Shown here: piece by piece, positions 50,641 through 59,653 of the stretch
Position numbering within the stretch: the first letter of the stretch is position 1
How the letters are laid out: every line of letters starts with the position of its first letter
Assembly (NCBI RefSeq): GCF_024437745.1
Contig: NZ_JANFNY010000009.1
Location: 1-64,000, forward strand
Length of the DNA: 64,000 nt
Source: Roseomonas sp. GC11
GTDB taxonomy: Bacteria; Pseudomonadota; Alphaproteobacteria; Acetobacterales; Acetobacteraceae
Direction of reading: 5' to 3'
Translations under genes and position numbers: made by a program
The notes under the pieces: model-generated
The model's input: the letters and a program-made list of their open reading frames with translations, nothing else
Databases searched by the model: none
What the model was told of the DNA's origin: nothing

Positions 50641-53316
50641 ATGCTCAACGAAAAAATCTTCGCCTTATGGGGCAAAGCCACTCCTGGGTCCAAGACAGAA
50701 ATCTTCTTCCATCCCTTGCTGGCGCACATGCTGGATGTCGCGGCTGTGGCCTGGGGCCTGCCACATTTGGCTTTGACCGGCATCCCACGGAGTACTCTGG
50801 CCTTCTTCGTGGCCCTCCATGATATCGGCAAGGTCTCGCGCAGTTTTCAGGCGCTGGCGCCGGCCGCATGGCCCACGGCCTTACTCGGCTCCCTGCCAGA
50901 GCACCGCGTGGCTGCACCACCACGCCATGATGTGCTCGGATTGTATTGGCTGGAGTGTGAACTGACTGATCTCCTGGAAGAGCTTTTGCCCAGAAGCGGC
51001 GGGTGGCGCAGCCGTGCCGCGCGAGGCCAATTGTGGAGGGCTCTGGCTGGCCATCATGGGCGTCCGGTTGAGCCCCTGTCCACGGCGCCCGGCCCAGCCA
51101 TTCTCTGCGAAGACTGCCGGCAGGCCGGGCGCGATCTCGTACTTGGGCTAAAAGAGTTGTTTAAGCCTGAGCCCTGGATCCTGCCCCTCGGCAGCGACCT
51201 GAAGGCCATCAGTTGGCACATCGCTGGCCTGGTGACCCATGCGGATTGGATCGGTTCGCGCCAAACCTGGTTCCCTTACACCGCGCCTGATGATGTCGCG
51301 GACATGCAGACCTATTGGCAGCGCGCCCGCGCGCAGGCTGACAAGGCGTTGGCGGCCGCAGGTGTCCTTCCTGTTACCATTGCGCCCTCTGGCGGATGGA
51401 CGCGGCTGTTCCCAGACATTCAGCAGCCTTCTCCTGTGCAGGCCTGGGCCGACGCCGTGGATCTGCCCGAAGGGCCTTGCCTCGCCGTGATCGAAGACCT
51501 CACAGGCAGCGGCAAGACCGAGGCCGCGCTGCTTCTGGCCCATCGACTAATGGCGGCGGGGCGCGCGGAAGGCCTGTTTGTGGCCCTCCCCACCATGGCA
51601 ACCGCCAATGCCATGTATGGTCGCATGCAGGATGCGGCGCCGCGTTTCTTCGAGGCTGGGACTGTCGCGTCGCTGGCGCTGGCCCATGGCAAGGCTGATC
51701 TCCAACACGCTTTCCGGGAAACCATCCTGCCCGATCCCACCTTCTCTACCCCAGCGGCCGATCTGGAACCCGGAGAAGAAACAGCGGAGGTGCAATGCAG
51801 CGCCTGGCTGGCGGAGGATCGTCGCAGAGCCTTGCTGGCCCAGATCGGTGTTGGCACGATCGACCAGGCGCTGCTCGGCGTGCTGCCGGTGCGTCATGCG
51901 GCGCTGCGCCTGCGGGGGCTGGCCAGCAAGGTCCTTGTCATCGACGAAGCCCACGCCTTCGATCCGTACATGGACGAAGAAGTCCTGGCACTGCTGCGCT
52001 TCCACGCGGCACTGGGCGGCTCAGCCATCATCCTCTCTGCCACCCTGCCGCAGAAGAAGCGCACGGCTCTCATTGGCGCCTTCCTGGAAGGGCTTGGGGT
52101 CACGCAGCCGCCGGAACTGACTGCGACCGCCTATCCCCTGGCCACCCTCGCCGGCGCGGCCGGTTTGGTAGAAAAACCGCGTGACGCCCGGCCCGGTCTG
52201 GCGCGCGACTTGCCGGTGCGCCGCCTGCCGAATGCCGGCGCGGCGCTGGCCGCGCTACGGCAGGCGCATGCGGCCGGGGCCGCGGCGGTCTGGATCCGCA
52301 ACACCGTCGATGACGTGCTCGCGGCAGCCGAAGCACTGCGCGAGGAAGGCATTGAGCCTCTGGTGTTCCATGCCCGCTTCGCCATGCAGGACCGACTGCT
52401 GATCGAGGCGGAGGTGTTGCGCCGCTTTGGCAAATCCAGTTCTGGCAAGGATCGCCAGGGAATCCTGCTGGCAACGCAGGTGGTGGAGCAAAGCCTGGAT
52501 CTCGATTTCGATGTGCTGATCTCCGATCTCGCGCCGATGGATCTGCTGATCCAGCGCGCGGGGCGGCTATGGCGGCACCGGGACCGCAACGGGCGCCCCG
52601 TGCCCTCGCCGGAATTGCTGGTTGTCTCGCCGGATCCGGTCGAGGCGCCGGCGGCCGACTGGCTGCGGGCCGCCCTGCCGGGAACCGCCGCAGTGTATCA
52701 TGACCCGGCCTTGCTGTGGCGGGGCGCGCGGGCCTTGTTCCAGCGGGGCCAAATCTGCGCGCCGGAAGCATTGCGATCCCTCATCGAGGCGGCGGCCGAA
52801 GGCGAAACGCCGCCACATCTGGCGGCGGCTGCGGACAAGGCCTTCGGAGAGGATCGCGCCGCAGGCGGCCAAGCCCGGCAGCAGGTGCTGCGTTGGGCGG
52901 AGGGCTATACCACGACCTCCGGGGACTGGCGGCCGGATACCGTCACCCCAACCCGCAAGCAGGATGATCCACGCGTAACCCTGCGGCTGGCGGTGCTTCG
53001 CCAGGGCAGCCTCACCCCTTATGCGGAAGCGGAGGAGATACGCCAAGCCTGGTCCCTGTCGGAGATCAGCGTCTCGCGCCGCAGGGTCGTGGCATGCCCT
53101 GTTCCGGCAGGATTGGAGGTGCAGGCCCGGGCCGCGCGGGCGGGTTGGGGCAAGTGGCTGAGCGAGGCGCCGGATGTGCTGCTGGCTATTCTGGAGCCGG
53201 AGCCTGAGAGGATGGGATACCGGCTGGCCGTGCAGGCCCATGGTGGCGAGGAGGCGGTGTTGCGCTATGATGCCCGCCAGGGGCTGATCCTGCCCCGACC
53301 CGCTTCGGCGGGATGA
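50641..53316 (+). CDS. cas3: CRISPR-associated nuclease-helicase Cas3
   Basis: An 891-residue Cas3. The HD nuclease has H24 (FFHPLLAHML), H60-D61 (ALHDIGKVSRSFQ) and AGHHGRP. The SF2 helicase has Walker A TGSGKT at 288-293, DEAH at 435-438 (VIDEAHAFDPYM), SATLP, and motif VI LIQRAGRLWRH. Cas3 is recruited by target-bound Cascade to nick, unwind and degrade DNA. ATG 50641 is chosen because LNEKIFALWGKA is the natural family start; the longer frame reads AT-rich DNA. Its last codons and stop form part of a degenerate CRISPR repeat (53292-53320). Confidence 0.95.
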   Translation: MLNEKIFALWGKATPGSKTEIFFHPLLAHMLDVAAVAWGLPHLALTGIPRSTLAFFVALHDIGKVSRSFQALAPAAWPTALLGSLPEHRVAAPPRHDVLGLYWLECELTDLLEELLPRSGGWRSRAARGQLWRALAGHHGRPVEPLSTAPGPAILCEDCRQAGRDLVLGLKELFKPEPWILPLGSDLKAISWHIAGLVTHADWIGSRQTWFPYTAPDDVADMQTYWQRARAQADKALAAAGVLPVTIAPSGGWTRLFPDIQQPSPVQAWADAVDLPEGPCLAVIEDLTGSGKTEAALLLAHRLMAAGRAEGLFVALPTMATANAMYGRMQDAAPRFFEAGTVASLALAHGKADLQHAFRETILPDPTFSTPAADLEPGEETAEVQCSAWLAEDRRRALLAQIGVGTIDQALLGVLPVRHAALRLRGLASKVLVIDEAHAFDPYMDEEVLALLRFHAALGGSAIILSATLPQKKRTALIGAFLEGLGVTQPPELTATAYPLATLAGAAGLVEKPRDARPGLARDLPVRRLPNAGAALAALRQAHAAGAAAVWIRNTVDDVLAAAEALREEGIEPLVFHARFAMQDRLLIEAEVLRRFGKSSSGKDRQGILLATQVVEQSLDLDFDVLISDLAPMDLLIQRAGRLWRHRDRNGRPVPSPELLVVSPDPVEAPAADWLRAALPGTAAVYHDPALLWRGARALFQRGQICAPEALRSLIEAAAEGETPPHLAAAADKAFGEDRAAGGQARQQVLRWAEGYTTTSGDWRPDTVTPTRKQDDPRVTLRLAVLRQGSLTPYAEAEEIRQAWSLSEISVSRRRVVACPVPAGLEVQARAARAGWGKWLSEAPDVLLAILEPEPERMGYRLAVQAHGGEEAVLRYDARQGLILPRPASAG

Positions 53317-53320
53317 ACCG
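53292..53320 (+). repeat. Degenerate CRISPR repeat 1
   Basis: Only 16 of 29 positions match the array repeat, but these include the last 11 (GGGATGAACCG), and the 5-bp stem is kept with a UUCG tetraloop in place of AGGC. Conservation of structure and handle with drift elsewhere points to selection for processing. The sequence also encodes the last eight Cas3 residues and the stop. Confidence 0.8.
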
Positions 53321-53353
53321 GCATTAGGCCTTCGGCCTAAACAAGGTATTGTC

Positions 53354-53382
53354 GTGTTCCCCGCACGCGCGGGGATTTCGCC
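53354..53382 (+). repeat. Degenerate CRISPR repeat 2
   Basis: Matches the array repeat from GTGTTCCCCGCA through GGGGAT except G13 changed to C in the loop; the last six bases are TTCGCC in place of GAACCG-type handle. The 6-bp stem CCCCGC/GCGGGG is intact. Confidence 0.85.
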
Positions 53383-53430
53383 CACCATCCTGCATAGGAG
53401 CAGGAAGCATCGCAACTCTTTAGGCCAAAT

Positions 53431-53461
53431 CCGAAGGCATTCGGCCTTCGGCCAAATTTTT
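53431..53461 (+). terminator. Terminator-like hairpin after cas3
   Basis: Stem CCGAAGG/CCTTCGG (53431-53437 with 53445-53451), 7-nt loop, then CCAAATTTTT. This could end the cas3/mini-CRISPR transcript. It overlaps the protospacer, so the two functions may be linked. A shorter hairpin (TTAGGCC/GGCCTAA, 53324-53340) within the spacer lacks a T-run. Confidence 0.5.
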
Positions 53462-53469
53462 CTTGAATG
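53437..53469 (+). promoter_or_regulatory. Partial protospacer of the mini-CRISPR spacer, with AAG PAM
   Basis: AAG at 53434-53436 is followed by GCATTCGGCCTTCGGCCAAA, compared with the spacer start GCATTAGGCCTTCGGCCTAA. Positions 1-5, 7-17 and 19-20 match; mismatches are at 6 and 18 only; pairing stops at 21. Positions 6, 12, 18, 24 and 30 are unpaired in type I-E Cascade, so effective pairing is continuous over 20 nt. AAG is a preferred type I-E PAM. Partial pairing favours binding without Cas3 cutting. Confidence 0.75.
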
Positions 53470-53491
53470 CACGCTCTTGGTTGGTTACGAA
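53463..53491 (+). promoter_or_regulatory. Weak candidate promoter for cas8e or a small gene
   Basis: TTGAAT (53463-53468) and TACGAA (53486-53491) are 17 bp apart, a weak -35/-10 pair. The -35 falls inside the 33-nt protospacer, so Cascade bound there would block it. Consensus match is poor (4/6 and 3/6). Confidence 0.25.
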
Positions 53492-53696
53492 ATGGCTACG
53501 GGCGCCCGACCGGCTAGGAATCGATAGGGCGCCCGCAACAGATTGCCAGAAAGGAAACGAAGCATGTGAGTCATGCTCCGCATAAGATGAATGACCGAGG
53601 TCGACGCCTCGGCATTCCCTGGGGCGCTGTTCCAGCAGTGCCCTCCTCTTTTTAAGCCTCCCTCCGCATGTCTGTCCACATGCTTAGGAGCTACCC

Positions 53697-55301
53697 ATGT
53701 CGCTCAATCTTGTGCGCGACCCGTGGATCCCTGCGCGCTGTCGTTCCGGATCAAAACTGATCCGCCCCGCACAAATCACGGAATGCCACGCAACAGACCC
53801 TATCCTCGCCTTTGACTGGCCCCGTGCCGATTTCCGCATCGCCTCACATGAATTGCTGATCGGCCTTCTGGCCGTGGCCTGCCCGCCGGCTTCAGAAGAT
53901 GCCTGGGCCGATGCGATGGAGACGCCGCCCACACCGGAGGAACTCGATGCGGCCTTCGCACCGCTCGCCCATGCCTTCGATCTGGATGGCCCCGGCCCGC
54001 GTTTTCTCCAGGACCTGGAGGATCTCGCCGCGGATCATGAACCGATCGAACGTCTGCTGATCGAGGCACCCGGCGACAGCACGGTGAAAAAGAACACCGA
54101 TCTGCTGGTTCACCGTGGTTTGGCCGCGCGCCTGTCACGGGCCACGGCGGCCATCACGCTCTATACCTTCCAGAACTGGGCGCCAGCGGGCGGCGCGGGC
54201 AACCGTACTGGCCTGCGGGGCGGTGGCCCCATGGTCACGCTCGTCCTGCCGAATGACGCGCCCACCCTTTGGCAAGTGCTCTGGGCCAATACCCCCTGCG
54301 GTGCGAAGCCCGCGGCGGCCGACCTGCCGCGGATCTTCCCCTGGCTGGCGCCCACCCTCACCTCCGAGGGCAACCGCACCGTCACGCCCGGCCCGGACGC
54401 GCATCCGCTACAATGCTGGTGGGGCATGCCACGCCGCATCCGCCTTGATTTCGAGGCCAGCCCCGGCACCTGCGACCTGACCGGCCAGCCGGACGACATC
54501 ATCGTGTCGGGCTGGCGACAACGCCCGCGTGGTGCGAATTATGCCTTCTGGGGCAAGGAACATCCTTTGACGCCGCAATACCGCGTCAAGCCCGGCAGTG
54601 AGATTCTGCCCGTGCATCCGCAGCCGGGAGGGATCGGCTATCGCCACTGGCTCGGGCTGGTGGCCAATACACGGGATGATCTGCGCTATCCCGCGCCCAC
54701 GGTCGCCATCTGGCGACGGGATCGCGCAGAGGGCCGCGCCATTTGGGCATCCCATACGCGCCTGCTCGTCGCCGGCTACGACATGGACAATATGAAGGCG
54801 CGCGGTTTCGTCGAGGCAGAGATGCCGCTGCACCACGCGCCGAACCGCAACGCGCAGGAAGATCTGGCCTATCAACTGATCGACAGCGCCGACACGGTGG
54901 CCCAGGCGCTGCGCCAGGCGGTACGGGGTGCGCTGTTTAGCCAGGGCGCGACGGTGAAGCTCGATGCCGAACTCTTCGCCACCCTGCGGGAACGCTTCTG
55001 GGCGGCGACAGAGCCGGGTTTCTACCGTCTGCTCGGCGATCAGGCGGCCGGTCAGGCGGTGGATCTACAAACCTGGCTGGCCCTGCTGCGAGACACGGCC
55101 ATGCGCCTGTTCCAGGAGGCTGCGCCGCTCGATCCCCTGAGTGGTGCGACCCAGGCGCAGCGGATCACCCAAGCGCAGCGCATCCTCGCCTTCACCCTGC
55201 GCGGCTATGGCAAGGCCGGAGGGGAATTGTTCGGTCGTCTTGATCTGCCACTGCCGGAAGGCGCTGGCAAAGCCAAAGGCAAACGAGGGAAAGCCGCATG
55301 A
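53697..55301 (+). CDS. cas8e: Cascade large subunit Cas8e (Cse1)
   Basis: A 534-residue Cse1/CasA protein, usual size. The family start LNLVRDPWIP, the glycine loop GNRTGLRGGGPMVTLVLP and a PLQCWWGMPRRIRLDF segment are recognisable; the C-terminal 140 residues are the four-helix bundle. Cas8e reads the PAM and recruits Cas3. An AGGAG ribosome site ends 6 bp before ATG 53697. It begins the Cascade operon, 380 bp from cas3, and its stop overlaps cse2. Confidence 0.95.
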   Translation: MSLNLVRDPWIPARCRSGSKLIRPAQITECHATDPILAFDWPRADFRIASHELLIGLLAVACPPASEDAWADAMETPPTPEELDAAFAPLAHAFDLDGPGPRFLQDLEDLAADHEPIERLLIEAPGDSTVKKNTDLLVHRGLAARLSRATAAITLYTFQNWAPAGGAGNRTGLRGGGPMVTLVLPNDAPTLWQVLWANTPCGAKPAAADLPRIFPWLAPTLTSEGNRTVTPGPDAHPLQCWWGMPRRIRLDFEASPGTCDLTGQPDDIIVSGWRQRPRGANYAFWGKEHPLTPQYRVKPGSEILPVHPQPGGIGYRHWLGLVANTRDDLRYPAPTVAIWRRDRAEGRAIWASHTRLLVAGYDMDNMKARGFVEAEMPLHHAPNRNAQEDLAYQLIDSADTVAQALRQAVRGALFSQGATVKLDAELFATLRERFWAATEPGFYRLLGDQAAGQAVDLQTWLALLRDTAMRLFQEAAPLDPLSGATQAQRITQAQRILAFTLRGYGKAGGELFGRLDLPLPEGAGKAKGKRGKAA

Positions 55302-55819
55302 GCCTCTCACCCGATGCCGCCGCCGCATGGTGGCAGGATCTCCAGGGCGGCGACCGCGGCCCGCGCGGCAAGGATCGTGCCGCCCTCGCCCGCCTGCGCC
55401 GCTGCGCCCGCGTAGCCGAAGCGATGCAGGAGCAGGCCGTCTTCGATCTCTTCCGCCGCTGCGGCGGGCGGTCGCCGGAGGATCTGCCAAAAGTCGCGCT
55501 CGTCGCCGCCGTGCTCAGCCATGCACGGGAGAACAGCGCACCGGAATGGGTGGCACGCACCATCGGGCCGGAGAGCCCGGACAAGCCAGAGAGTGCCCGC
55601 ATGAAGCCGCTGCGCTTCCGCCGCCTGATGGAGGCCGAAGCACCGGATGAATTGCTGACGGGCTTCCGCCGGCTGCTCGCTCTGACCGGGGGAAAGGCCA
55701 ACATCCGCGACCTCGCCTGTGCCCTGTTCTTCTGGTCTGAAAAGACCCGCATCACCTGGACCTACCGTTATTGGAACGCCGAGGCGCCGCAAGCCACGGC
55801 CAAGGAAACCGCAGCATGA
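55298..55819 (+). CDS. cse2: Cascade small subunit Cse2
   Basis: A 173-residue, basic, all-helical Cse2/CasB protein (WWQDLQGGDRGPRGKDRAAL at the N-terminus, FRRLMEAEAPDELLTGFRRL later). Two copies bind along the Cascade backbone and stabilise the displaced strand. The start and stop each overlap neighbours by 4 bp. Confidence 0.92.
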   Translation: MSLSPDAAAAWWQDLQGGDRGPRGKDRAALARLRRCARVAEAMQEQAVFDLFRRCGGRSPEDLPKVALVAAVLSHARENSAPEWVARTIGPESPDKPESARMKPLRFRRLMEAEAPDELLTGFRRLLALTGGKANIRDLACALFFWSEKTRITWTYRYWNAEAPQATAKETAA

Positions 55820-56847
55820 GCCGCTTCATCCAGCTTCACCTGCTGACTTTCTTCCCGCCCGCCAACCTGAACCGCGACGACACCGGCCGCCCCAAGACAG
55901 CGGTGGTGGGCGGCGTGACGCGGCTGCGCCTCTCCTCCCAGGCGCTGAAGCGCGCCTGGCGCACCTCGCCGGTCTTCGCGGCGGCCCTGGCCGGCCATAT
56001 GGGCCAGCGCACCCAGCGCTTCGGCGAGGAGATCCTGCACCACTTGCTCGCCAATGGCATGGCCGAGGACAAGGCGCTGGCGACGGCGCGCGAGATCGCC
56101 GGCGTCTTCGGCAAGATCAAGTCAGAAGGCGCCCAGATCGAGCAGCTTGCCTTCATCGCACCGGAAGAAAAGGCCGCCGCCCTGGCGCTGGCGGACAAGG
56201 TGCTGGCCGGCGAGAAAATCGATGCCAAGAAGGCCGACCTTCTGCGGCGTGTCGATACGGCCGCCGATATCGCCATGTTCGGCCGCATGCTGGCGGACGA
56301 CCCCGATTATAATCGTGAGGCGGCCGTCCAGGTCGCGCATGCCATCACCACCCACAAGGTCGTGGTCGAGGATGACTACTACACCGCCGTCGATGACCTG
56401 AAGACGAGCGCCGATGATGCTGGCGCCGGCTTCCTGGGCGAGGCGGCCTTCGGCTCGGGCGTGTTCTACCTCTATCTCTGCATCGACCGCACCCTTCTGG
56501 TCAAAAATCTTGGCGGCGACAGCGATTTGGCCAAGACGGCGATCCGCGCCCTGGTCGAGGCCGCGGCCACTACGGCGCCGCGCGGCAAGCAGAACAGCTT
56601 CGCCGCCCATGGCCGCGCCGGCTATATCCTGGCCGAGAAGGGCGACCGCCAGCCGCGCACCCTGGCCGGCGCCTTCGCCCGCCCGGTGAAGGATGAAGAT
56701 CTGCTGGGCGTCTCAGTCGCCGCCTTGCACGATTTCCGCACAGCCATCGACAAGGCCTATCACGGCGGCAGCGCCGAGCCTTGCAAGGTCCTCCATGTCG
56801 GCGTCGAGGGCGACCTGCCCACCATTCTGGACTTCGTGGGCGACTGA
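55816..56847 (+). CDS. cas7e: Cascade backbone subunit Cas7e
   Basis: A 343-residue Cas7/CasC (Cse4) protein. The start FIQLHLLTFFPPANLNRDDT and RLSSQALKRAWRTS are highly conserved in Cas7e; AAFGSGVFYLYLCIDRTLLV follows in the middle. Six copies coat the guide RNA; each thumb flips out every sixth base, the fact used to interpret the mini-CRISPR target. ATG 55816 overlaps cse2 as ATGA. Confidence 0.95.
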   Translation: MSRFIQLHLLTFFPPANLNRDDTGRPKTAVVGGVTRLRLSSQALKRAWRTSPVFAAALAGHMGQRTQRFGEEILHHLLANGMAEDKALATAREIAGVFGKIKSEGAQIEQLAFIAPEEKAAALALADKVLAGEKIDAKKADLLRRVDTAADIAMFGRMLADDPDYNREAAVQVAHAITTHKVVVEDDYYTAVDDLKTSADDAGAGFLGEAAFGSGVFYLYLCIDRTLLVKNLGGDSDLAKTAIRALVEAAATTAPRGKQNSFAAHGRAGYILAEKGDRQPRTLAGAFARPVKDEDLLGVSVAALHDFRTAIDKAYHGGSAEPCKVLHVGVEGDLPTILDFVGD

Positions 56848-56849
56848 TC

Positions 56850-57599
56850 ATGTCCCCTCCCTTCCTGACCTTCGCGCTTGTCGCGCCCATGGCGTCCTTC
56901 GGGGCGCCAGCGGTGGGCGAGCGGCGGGAGAGCTGGAGCCGGCCCGGCCGCTCGGCCATCCTCGGCCTGGTCGGCGCCTGCCTCGGCCTGGAGCGCGAGG
57001 ATGACGCCGCACAGGCCACGCTCGCTGCTGAGTACGGGCTGGCCCTGCTCTGTGTCTCGGCGGGCACGCCCTTCGCCGATTACCACACGGCTCAGGTGCC
57101 CTCCTCCAGCCGCAAGATCCGCCACGCCACGCGCGCGGCGGAACTCGCCGCGCCCGACCTGAACACCATCCTCTCCCGGCGGGACTACCGGACAGGAACC
57201 TGGCACCTAGCCGCGCTCTGGGCGCGAGGCCCGGCGCCACGCTGGGCCCTTGCCGAGATCGCCGCGGCCATGCAGAGCCCGGCCTTCACGACCTATTTGG
57301 GCCGTAAGTCCTGTCCCCTGGGCTTGCCGCTGGCCCCTCACCTCGACATGCACTCGGCCGATGCGCCCGCGGCCTTGCAGGCCCGCTACGCCGGGGGACC
57401 TGAGGCCGCTTTCGCAGCATCGCTGGCACGGATGCAGGACCGCCCCCTGCTGGTGGCCATGGATGAGGATAGGGCGGCGATGGGCGCCACGCTGCAGCCG
57501 GACCGGAGCGAAACGCGGCGCGACCAGCCGCGCCGACGCAGTGCCTGGCAATTCGACCTGCGGCGCGAGGTCGTCCTGCGGCTGGAGGAGGGCGCATGA
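56850..57599 (+). CDS. cas5e: Cascade subunit Cas5e
   Basis: A 249-residue Cas5e/CasD. It starts SPPFLTFALVAPMASFGAPA; RESWSRPGRSAILGLVGACL and ILSRRDYRTGTWHLAALWA are family blocks. Cas5e caps the 5' handle of the guide. ATG 56850 lies 2 bp after the cas7e stop; the frame upstream is shadow of cas7e. Its stop overlaps cas6e. Confidence 0.93.
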   Translation: MSPPFLTFALVAPMASFGAPAVGERRESWSRPGRSAILGLVGACLGLEREDDAAQATLAAEYGLALLCVSAGTPFADYHTAQVPSSSRKIRHATRAAELAAPDLNTILSRRDYRTGTWHLAALWARGPAPRWALAEIAAAMQSPAFTTYLGRKSCPLGLPLAPHLDMHSADAPAALQARYAGGPEAAFAASLARMQDRPLLVAMDEDRAAMGATLQPDRSETRRDQPRRRSAWQFDLRREVVLRLEEGA

Positions 57600-58294
57600 C
57601 CACGCTGTTCCTCTCGCGCGCCCGGCTCCGGCAGGATGCCTCCGTGGCAGCCCTGGCACGCCTGCTACTACCCGAGGCAAAAGGCGAAAGGGTCGCGGCC
57701 GCACATCGCCTCGTCTGGTCGCTCTTTGCCGGCGATCCCGCGCAGAAGCGCGATTTCCTGTGGCGGGAGGAGGGAGAGGGCCGCTTCATGCTGCTCTCGC
57801 CCAGCCGGCCATTGGATCCCCATCCGCTGATGGAGGTGGAAAGCCAGCCCTATGCGCCGAACCTCGCTGCCGGCGACCGCCTCCACTTCGTGCTGCGCGC
57901 CAATCCGGTGATTTCCCGCAGCGAGGCGCCAGGGCAGCGCGGCAAGCGCCATGACGTGGTGATGGACGCGCTCTATGCCACACCACGCGGCGCACGGGCC
58001 GAGGCGCGCTTCGCGGCCCTGCAACGGGCCGGTAGCGCCTGGCTCGTCCGGCAGGGGCAGGCGCATGGCTTCGAACTGGTGGCGGAGCCGGTGGTGGATG
58101 GCTATGAGCGGCTGCGCCTGCCCCGTCCCAACCAGGGGCTGGACAAGGCCCCCCCGGCGATTTTCGGGGTGATGGATTTCGCGGGCACGCTGCGCGTGAC
58201 GGATCCGGCCTCCTTCCTGGCCGCGCAGGCGAAAGGCTTCGGGCGCGCGCGGGGCTTCGGCTTTGGCCTCATGCTGATCCGCCGGGCGGTGTAA
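57596..58294 (+). CDS. cas6e: CRISPR RNA endonuclease Cas6e
   Basis: A 232-residue Cas6e/CasE with candidate catalytic H37 (AAAHRLVWSLF) and the C-terminal Gly-rich loop GFGRARGFGFGLMLIRR. It cleaves each repeat hairpin after its 3' base, leaving an 8-nt 5' handle. The hairpins in the main array and both degenerate repeats fit its substrate. Confidence 0.94.
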   Translation: MTTLFLSRARLRQDASVAALARLLLPEAKGERVAAAHRLVWSLFAGDPAQKRDFLWREEGEGRFMLLSPSRPLDPHPLMEVESQPYAPNLAAGDRLHFVLRANPVISRSEAPGQRGKRHDVVMDALYATPRGARAEARFAALQRAGSAWLVRQGQAHGFELVAEPVVDGYERLRLPRPNQGLDKAPPAIFGVMDFAGTLRVTDPASFLAAQAKGFGRARGFGFGLMLIRRAV

Positions 58295-58304
58295 GGGCGC
58301 GCGC

Positions 58305-59583
<1,279 letters not shown>

Positions 59584-59653
59584 ACAGCGCCTCTGCAGCG
59601 GTACGCTCTTTGACAACCGAAAAGAGATTGGATTACAAGAGTCTCCAGGAAGA
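59584..59653 (+). promoter_or_regulatory. CRISPR leader with pre-crRNA promoter
   Basis: A 70-bp leader between cas2 and the first repeat. A perfect -35 TTGACA (59610-59615) and a -10-like TACAAG (59634-59639), 18 bp apart, place transcription start near the first repeat. No strong IHF consensus is visible. Confidence 0.65.

Larger units (their letters stand above)
53292..53382 (+). ncRNA. Mini-CRISPR: candidate CRISPR-resembling regulatory RNA
   Basis: Degenerate repeat 1 (53292-53320), a 33-nt spacer (53321-53353) and degenerate repeat 2 (53354-53382), same orientation as the main array. Repeat 1 keeps the hairpin with changed bases (CCCGC-TTCG-GCGGG) and ends in ATGAACCG, identical to the 8-nt handle of the array repeat. 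Repeat 2 is identical to the array repeat at 22 of its first 23 positions but has lost the handle. Cas6e cleavage would release a guide with a correct 5' handle, a 33-nt spacer and a 3' hairpin. Repeat 1 overlaps the cas3 stop, so it can be cut from cas3 mRNA. Confidence 0.8.

Noticed and set aside
53324-53340. The TTAGGCC/GGCCTAA hairpin read as a simple cas3 terminator.
   Set aside because: It has no following T-run and lies exactly within a 33-nt interval bounded by two repeat-like elements; the terminator-like hairpin is further on at 53431. A pure-terminator explanation does not account for the repeats or the AAG-preceded match.
52567-53472. A 301-codon minus-strand ORF across the cas3 end and the mini-CRISPR.
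   Set aside because: It is antisense to Cas3 helicase and C-terminal codons and includes repeat-derived residues (EIPARAGNT).
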